The notes beneath the pieces were generated by a model, which worked only from the letters and a program-made list of their open reading frames with translations, was not told the origin of the DNA and made no database searches. Positions 58,301-64,000 of a stretch of DNA of 64,000 nucleotides are shown here, in pieces. The translations under genes and the position numbers were made by a program. The DNA comes from Rhododendron vialii. Its lineage: Eukaryota; Streptophyta; Magnoliopsida; Ericales; Ericaceae. Positions within the stretch are counted from its first letter, which is position 1. The number at the start of each line of letters is the position of its first letter. The stretch lies in contig NC_080563.1 in NCBI RefSeq assembly GCF_030253575.1, forward strand, positions 31,977,001 to 32,041,000. The letters run 5' to 3'.

Positions 58301-59306
58301 TGTTAAGGAAAATGCTAACCATAGCCCTTACGGTGATGGATAATGTGTGGTGATGGATAATGTGTGTGCATCGATATCCAAGAAAAGAGTATTGATATAC
58401 GTAAAAGTGTATAAGTATCCACATATGTGTATTGAAATTTGAACTTATTTAGCATGCACAGATTATCCACCGCCCAGGTTAGCAAGACCCATGTATTGAA
58501 GCAAAGAAAGATCACCCAACAAGAACCTACTCTCTTTTTTACTATTTAAGAACACTGAAGTGGATATATTTTTCTTTTGAGAAGTCACTCTACGGATAAA
58601 ATCTCAGTACAGAGAAAAAGCAGCTCATAAGATAATCTTTTCAACCCCAAAGTGTTGGGAAGATCAAAACCAAAAAAAAAACCCAAAGGGTTGGAATTGT
58701 GATCAAGGATTGGGACTTAAGGATTGCTTCCTCAAATCTCAGGTTCAAAACCTCTCACGTGTTATCAACTTTATTAGGCCAGTCTATATTGAGACCCGGC
58801 AAGTGGGCAATGGCCAGATTAGTCTAAGGTGCGCGAAAGCTGGTCCGGACACCTAAGTTATCAAAAAACAGTATCTTTTCATAGCCACAGGGCAACAACG
58901 ATTTCAGAGAGAGAGAGAGATGGTTCATTTTCATTCGCAAACTAACCGGTTCGCTTTTGTCTCCAACAAGAAGCCCATGAATTGAACTCCAAACCAGAGC
59001 ATCATAAGCCAGTCTCTGAATTAATTCCGGGTCAATGTTGTGCAGATCAGAAATGGGTTGGGTCGATTTTTCCTCTTGGGTTTTCATCTCTTCAGCTCTG
59101 CCACCACTGTTGATAGGGGATAATGCTGAGGATGAGGGACGGGACGTGGTGATCTTGGTGGGTTTTGGATAATAAAGGGTTTGGGATAATAATTTAAAGT
59201 GGGGATTGAAGGTAGAAAAGTTTGATTTTGATTTGTGAGGGAAAAGAGTGGTGGAGGCTGCAAAGAAAGCGGTGGTGTGGGAACAAGACGAAAACCCAGC
59301 ACCCAT
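49382..59306 (-). CDS. GSH2: Glutathione synthetase, plastid/cytosolic (GSH2), 12 exons
   Basis: This enzyme joins gamma-glutamylcysteine and glycine with ATP in the second step of glutathione synthesis. Exons (minus): 59306-58947, 58120-57951, 56506-56431, 56227-56097, 54763-54641, 54556-54476, 53335-53255, 53159-53090, 50799-50678, 50272-50133, 50043-49851, 49505-49382. The total of 1,671 nt gives 556 residues, near the family's usual length. All phases agree. The Gly-rich ATP loop [10 protein letters not shown] spans exons 10-11, LMQRIFP lies in exon 11, and the alanine loop EGGVAAGF lies in the last exon. The first 73 residues are Ser/Thr/Lys-rich like a transit peptide. An internal Met before KTQEEKS (59087) could start a cytosolic form, as known in Brassicaceae. 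An upstream in-frame ATG exists at 59378. Intron 6 has AT-AC ends. Confidence 0.93.
51556..52335. mobile_element. GTATCCG-rich TIR element with 8-bp TSD
   Basis: The element at 51564-52327 begins CTATGAAGCACGGATAC and ends GTATCTGTGCTTCATAG, inverted. AGCCCTAC flanks it on both sides (51556-51563, 52328-52335). The subterminal 100 bases at each end are packed with GTATCCG/CGGATAC motifs in opposite orientation. The TSD could be read as 8 or 9 bp, so hAT or Mutator-like cannot be decided. No transposase. Confidence 0.75.
52390..52967. mobile_element. hAT element with TTTGACAG TSD, carrying a nested Stowaway
   Basis: The element at 52398-52959 starts CAGTGGCAGAGCCAGG and ends GCACCCTTG. The exact 8-bp duplication TTTGACAG is at 52390-52397 and 52960-52967. 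The Stowaway MITE at 52449-52676 lies inside it. Confidence 0.85.
52449..52676. mobile_element. Stowaway MITE nested in the hAT element
   Basis: The ends CTTCCTCCCTCCCAAAAAGA and, inverted, TCTTTACAGGGGAAAAAGGAG, with TA at 52447-52448 and 52677-52678. 228 bp. Confidence 0.75.
53390..53865. repeat. Tandem duplication within GSH2 intron 6
   Basis: AAATACCCACGCGGAATCG..AGATAGTATACCGATACTATTA through GAGACCAGGGAGTTGGCCT occurs at about 53392-53655 and again at 53671-53861, nearly identical except that the first copy carries a 68-bp insert. Confidence 0.85.
53407..53506 (-). mobile_element. 68-bp retroinsert with 16-bp TSD
   Basis: The insert 53423-53490 is flanked by the exact TATACCGATACTATTA (53407-53422, 53491-53506). 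It contains TCCCAATCACTTGGGGTTGG, a widespread plant SINE/RTE-LINE 3' sequence. On the minus strand it ends in GGTTTGGTTTGG rather than poly(A). It is probably a 5'-truncated RTE-related copy. Confidence 0.75.
54945..55905. repeat. Possible gypsy LTR fragment in GSH2 intron 4, with a short tandem repeat
   Basis: 55233-55302 has about three copies of TTTCTAGTCAGATTGGATTG. CCTTAGGATCGACACCCGTA at 55765 and TTTTCGGGTCATTTAAATAT twice at 55841-55880 recall plant gypsy LTR ends. No TSD or partner LTR was found, so the retrotransposon reading is tentative. Confidence 0.3.
56507..57950 (-). other. GSH2 intron 2
   Basis: This 1,444-bp intron has a duplicated phrase ACACTTGAAAGAAGGCAGGAACA (57026 and 57048) and a CA-rich tract at 57861-57926. 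A piece GTACGGACACGGATAC near 57303 recalls the GTATCCG-type repeats. No gene inside. Confidence 0.6.
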
Positions 59307-59864
59307 TTTGATGGATCCTTTTGTTAAATGAAATGAAAAGGGACTACCCTGGAAACCCACTGCAAAAGAGAAATCCAAATTGCACTCGGTACCATCCCAA
59401 CTAGTTGATTATTGCTGATGAGATGAGATGCATAAAAATTGGTACTCAACTACTCGGGTACATATGTGCGTGCGTCAACAAGAGCACAGTCGGATTTATT
59501 AGGAATACATCAAGGATGTGGGGCATCGGATGCCCCAATTTTATTTAATTTTTGGGCTCCCAATTTTATGCGCTTATTCTATGCATATCCATAAATTGAA
59601 TTTCAGAATATGTCAAGGATGTCGCTGCATTAGAGGCCTAAATTTTATTTTGGATCCTGATATTATGCACTTATACTATGCATATCCATAAAATTTGGTA
59701 CTATAAAAGTTCAAGTAAAACTTAGAACCCTGTATAAATGGAAGCCCTAAGCCCAAAAAGTGACAGCAAAGATATTGCTGAATGAAAATTGAACCTGAAT
59801 TTGAAAAAAAATCGATTTATGTGTGTCAAGAAATACAGTTGTTTGATGAGAATGACATGAATAG
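59307..59864. other. Upstream region of GSH2
   Basis: The first 150 bases should hold the 5' leader and core promoter on the minus strand. No unmistakable TATA box was seen. 59515-59700 contains two diverged copies of a unit with ATGCATATCCATAAA. Confidence 0.45.
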
Positions 59865-61460
59865 TTGGCACATCCACGCGAAGAATTATTAGTAAATTAC
59901 TTCTTCAGCATAGGTCAAGTTGATTCCTCACCTAGAGTTCACTCTGAGTCGATTTTATGTAGGTACAATCTCAAATCCCGATCATTATTAGAGCATCTCC
60001 AACAGGAGATGTCAAAATTGAGATGGACAAGTCAACATACACCTTTGGTATCAATCCACAGTTCAACTAACATATTTTCTATTATATCAAAAGTGACATG
60101 GCTTTGAAATGAGATCCAAACATGTCAATTCTAACTGCAACATCTCGCATGCCAAAATTCAAACGGTTTGAAATTTAAAAGTGAGTGTGTGTGTGTGTGG
60201 AATTTAAGAGTGAGCACGGGGCACGCGCGCGGGGGGTTGTGTGTGGGTGGGGGGTGTGTGTGTGTGTGGGTGTGTTTGTTTGGTTAGTTTCTTTAAGTTG
60301 AGCTCTATTTTTTTGTCTAAAAATATAGACTTGAATTTGGGTGGGGCATATTCAAAAAAAAAAAAAAAAATTTGGGGGGGGTGGGGGGGTTGTGTGTGTT
60401 TGTTTGGTTAGTTTCTTTAAGTTGAGCTCTATTTTTTTTGTCTAAAAATATAGACTTGAATAAACAATATTTCTCCCTTCACCTTATGGATTCTCCATAC
60501 TCTCAATCTCCTTTCTTTGCCACGCAGCAATCTATATTTCAGTGAAATATCACAATATCAATATTCTATTGAGATATCACTATTTGAAAGTGATGAAATG
60601 AGATTCTATTTCCTTTATCCTTTGCTATTTTTTTTTTATTTAAAATGTTTGATGTAGTGAGATTCTATTTTTTAGTTAAAAAAGTTATTTTAGCAATTCT
60701 TTTCCTTTAAAATTTTTATGTCAAAGACTTGCATATAATGGTTAAATTTGCAGGTAAAATTATTATTTGGCAAGTACAAATATTAGAGTTCACAAAAATT
60801 CAAAATGTAAAAAATAAAATAATTTAATACTATAAGAGTTGGAGAGGGAGTGCTTGATGCCAAATTGGAGATGTCAAAATAAGCCTTCAAAAAAATTTGA
60901 CATCTCCAATTTGAAGCCACGGGTTTGACTCTATCTCTTTTAATCGACATAATTTTTTTACGCGACTAATATTCTCGACGAAATTTGAAAGCAAACAATT
61001 CTAATCATCTTTGTGAGCTCGGAAAGGATCCACAAAACCTCAACCGAACAGCGTTGACAAGCCGTGTCCCATTTATAGAACTTAAAGCTGCAAGAATTTT
61101 AAAAAAACACCCACTGATTTTAATCTTATATTCTCTGACTGTAATCTTCAAGAAAGAAGGACGCATTGAATTTGGACATAAAGATTAAAGACATCGAAAT
61201 GTGCACTCACAACCGAAGTCAGTCTTTACAACCACCGGACAGATCATGTCTTTTTAGATTACTCTTTATTTCGAGGGGCATATTATACCCTCAACTCATC
61301 TGGTAAAAGGTAGTTACAGTTTCATGGCAAGTATTTATCCCGAAAAGACAAATTCGTAGCAGTTATTTGAGAAAATGTGAAATGTGATTCCTAGTACTGT
61401 TTAGGATTCTCAGAAAACCCAAAACCTGAACCGACTTTGATCCAGAACAAGATCTTAAAA
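59865..61460. other. Non-coding DNA with repeat remnants
   Basis: GAGCATCTCCAACAGGAGATG at 59992 and TGACATCTCCAATTTGAAGC at 60898 look like opposite ends of a MITE-type repeat, but no TSD could be matched. GT-rich microsatellites occupy 60186-60275. No gene recognised. Confidence 0.4.
60268..60462 (+). repeat. Direct duplication separated by A and G runs
   Basis: TTTGTTTGGTTAGTTTCTTT to AAAATATAGACTTGAAT occurs at about 60275-60337 and again at about 60398-60461. Between them lie an 18-base A run and G-rich sequence. Confidence 0.8.
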
Positions 61461-61480
61461 CAGACAGAGAGTTTGGGCTG

Positions 61481-61684
61481 TGATTGCCCAATTTCGCCGC
61501 TATTCCCATTGGAACACAATCACCTCTGTAGATTACGCCAGCATCATCCTCAGCAATGAAAAAGGAACCAAAGGGTGGGCTATGATTGCCCAATTTCGCC
61601 GCTATTCTCATATTGGAATACAATCACCTCTGTGGATTTCGCCAGCATCATCCTCGGCAATGAAAAAGGAACCGAAAGGGTAAA
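61481..61684 (-). repeat. 102-bp tandem duplication
   Basis: TGATTGCCCAATTTCGCCGC starts at 61481 and again at 61583, and the following bases match to GAAAAAGGAACC in each copy. The period of 102 bases keeps reading frame. On the minus strand both units give IAAKLGNHS..GSFFIAEDDAGVI within the open frame 61623-61363. No protein family is recognised. Confidence 0.85.
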
Positions 61685-64000
61685 AAGGAATACAAGGAAT
61701 AGGCTGTAACGGACCCCATTCCTATTCCATCTTTATTCCCTACACATCAGGTTACAAAAAGTCACTTTCAAGTAAATGAAATGCCGAAAATGATCGATCT
61801 ACTGAACTCTTGAAACTAGGAGCAGCATATATTTGTCATCAACACCAATTGATCACATTCTGGTCGAAGGATAGTCGGCTATGGTTTAATCCGTCCACAA
61901 AGACGCCAGTAAGCTCCAGTGTGGAAGAGAGATTTCTCAAAAACCCATATATCCCGGACAAGAACCTATGCAAAACATGCAAATACTCAGCTATCTTTTG
62001 TTTTAGAGGGAAGGACAAGAAATTAGTGACATGCAGCTAAAACTATTGACATTGAAAGAAGAAAGATATCAGTAACAGAAATGTAGTTCAACCTACTTGA
62101 GAAGAGACATTAGAATTTGAACCCTAAAACATATGGCTTTAAGCATTACCTATCATGCCTTCAAAAAAAAAAAAAAAAAAGCATTACTTATCATAAGAAC
62201 AATCTCATCAACGCAATTACATCCTTTCTTTCCTGGCATAAGGAGCACCCCTATCCTTTGCACCAATTAATCGCAAATCAAAAGGAAGAAATGAGTAACC
62301 ATATTTCTTTCCCCTTTTCCTCCCAATTACTTTCTGGAGCAATTGTGTGCAACAATCTTAACTCATGGCTCACGATAATTCTGGTCTTCCTCTTCCTCTT
62401 CCCAGGTTTCCTGCATTACCCTCCAATGCGTTGGCTACTCCTCACCGATAGAAGCAAACTCTATAACCACATTTTGGCAAGACGTTTATAAAGTGCCCAA
62501 CTTTTCGACCTAGGATTATGGCTGGTATGAAATTCTTCTACATTCACAGGCAGATGTCAATACATTATAGAAGCATTTCCCCGCTTACAGTTGATTGTGT
62601 AATTATGTCTGTTCCCATTGCGGGTATACTAGTCCCGACCTGCCGTGTGGATTTCCACACTGTCAAAGGATACAACTGGAAGCTCATTCCACTGACCTAG
62701 GAGAACTTCCCCTCGCCACAGGCCACATGTCTCTTCTACCTAACAAGACTACAGATTTGGTCAGCCCCCGACGCCCCCGACGAGAGCTCTAGGGCACCCT
62801 TGCTAGAGTTGGATTACAGCGGGAGCACCACACGCGGAACCTTCAGAGGAAATTGGATTGGAGGCTAGAGTTGGAGTTACACCCCACGTGGGAGTTACAC
62901 CCCCTGCAAGAATCATAACAATCTCTGTGTGTGTGTGTGTCTCTCTGTTGCTCCAAGCTCTCATACCTTGAAGCACTGATACAGACACACGACGCACCAC
63001 AAAGATGACGACGACACTCTGACATGCAAAGTTCCAAAAAAATAGTGGACACAGAACTGTTGGGGACACGTTGAAGCCAATATATTCATGTATTTTATGC
63101 CATAAATGAAAAATGGAAAAAGATCTAATAATAATTAGAACACCAGATATGCCAGTATTCACATACATCATTACATTGTTTACTAAAGTTTCAAACAAAA
63201 AGCGTTCGTCATTCATATGGATCTGTATCATCAGAAATAAACCAAGCATCATTATCAACAAAAAGAACTCTTTCTGTCTATCAAAAACAAAAAAACAAAA
63301 AGAACTCTTTCCCAAATTTTAACTAGCAACCTACTATTTCATTTGAGAGCCCCCGAAGTGTCCTGAGGTGTTCTAAAGTGTCCTCGGAGTGTCCAAAAGA
63401 CATACATTGAGAAAAAATTAGTACGAAATCTTTGATTCAAGTGTCGGATATGTGTCCGGGGAGTGTAAGTGTCTGAAACCGTATGCGACACCTCCATTGA
63501 TGCCATCAAGTGCCTTCTATCTTCCAGTGCACATTCATAAAATGATATCTAATTTTTGCTCATTCAATTCTTAAAACACATCGTACCACAATTCATATCT
63601 CTTGAGGCTCTATCATAGGCTTTTTAAAAGTTTGTACATATATTGTGATAGTATACTCAATAACTTCAGCACAACCTTCAAAATTGTCGGATACTTGTTT
63701 CAGTTTCTGAGATTTTATTCTGTATATCTCATTCAATGCTTTGTCAAGTTTCTTTGTAAGAATCACCTAAGAAGTAGGGATACGGATACGGGACATGGAC
63801 ACGACACGGATACGTAGACACGTGGTTTTTCCAAAAACTAGGACACGGACACAGTAGAGAATACGTTAAGTACATAAATGAATAAATATATTTATATGAA
63901 TAAATTTTTTTCCAAATTAAAGATGAAAAATCCAATGAAAAATGAGAATAGAAGATTGTGTTTTCATCGTTAAGTTATTTGATATTGGTTTTAAATTTGG
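61685..64000. other. Unassigned DNA to the window end
   Basis: No gene recognised. A (GT)n run lies at about 62925-62940. GTAACTCC repeats lie at 62873-62900. Motifs TGTCC/GTGTC at 63357-63475 and GGATACGGATACGG at 63778-63800 resemble the GTATCCG-rich element in GSH2 intron 8. Small frames (61810-62040, 62117-62491, 62803-63315) lack any family resemblance. Confidence 0.4.

Noticed and set aside
59992..60917. Possible MITE between GAGCATCTCCAACAGG and CATCTCCAATTTG
   Set aside because: The right end lacks the matching GAGCATCTC terminus and no TSD was found.
62803..63315. 170-codon minus-strand frame
   Set aside because: It runs through a GT microsatellite and GTAACTCC repeats and shows no domain or family resemblance.

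Overview
The window is nuclear DNA of a flowering plant, most likely a eudicot. It has widely spaced intron-containing genes, LTR retrotransposons of the Ty3/gypsy type, and many small DNA transposons with clean target-site duplications (TSDs). No bacterial, viral or organellar gene organisation is seen. The species cannot be named from the sequence.

Host genes. (1) 6281-6792 (+): last three exons of an ERD6-like sugar transporter, whose 5' part is displaced by a retrotransposon. (2) 7750-8386 (-): small membrane protein of unknown function with one frame break. (3) 10893-15607 (-): two-exon AT74-type histidine phosphatase with a 3.8-kb intron. (4) 21112-21302 (+): possible first exon of a DUF1068-like membrane protein, frameshifted. 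(5) 46546-48471 (+): decayed SABRE/KINKY POLLEN-like fragment. (6) 49382-59306 (-): complete 12-exon glutathione synthetase gene (GSH2), including one intron with U12-type AT-AC ends.

Mobile DNA. 1-1038 is a piece of a Tekay-like LTR inserted into a degenerate Tat-lineage gypsy element (1039-6155, minus). 22398-30159 is a complete 7.76-kb non-autonomous LTR element (LARD-like). Its 2,188-bp LTRs look identical, its TSD is AGGCT, it has no coding domains, and it carries an internal 20-bp tandem-repeat array. 30570-42291 is an older, coding Tekay-like gypsy element (gag, protease, RT, RNase H, integrase, chromodomain, all broken by stops and frameshifts). It has two unusual extra ORFs between its primer-binding site and gag. 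It sits inside a hAT-type element (30549-43092) whose 8-bp TSD survives on both sides. Smaller elements include hAT-type insertions (20266-20641, 52398-52959), Stowaway MITEs (one nested in another, one nested in a hAT), a 1,067-bp PIF/Harbinger element (45031-46097), long-inverted-repeat elements, a 764-bp element rich in GTATCCG motifs, a SINE with a 17-bp TSD in the AT74-like intron, and a 68-bp retroinsert in a GSH2 intron for which a neighbouring duplicate preserves the empty site.

The genes form no operon or cluster with a shared function. The window reads as ordinary plant gene space into which repeats have inserted in layers. The most unusual items are the AT-AC intron in GSH2, the recent LARD with palindrome-bearing LTRs, and the extra pre-gag ORFs of the Tekay-like element.
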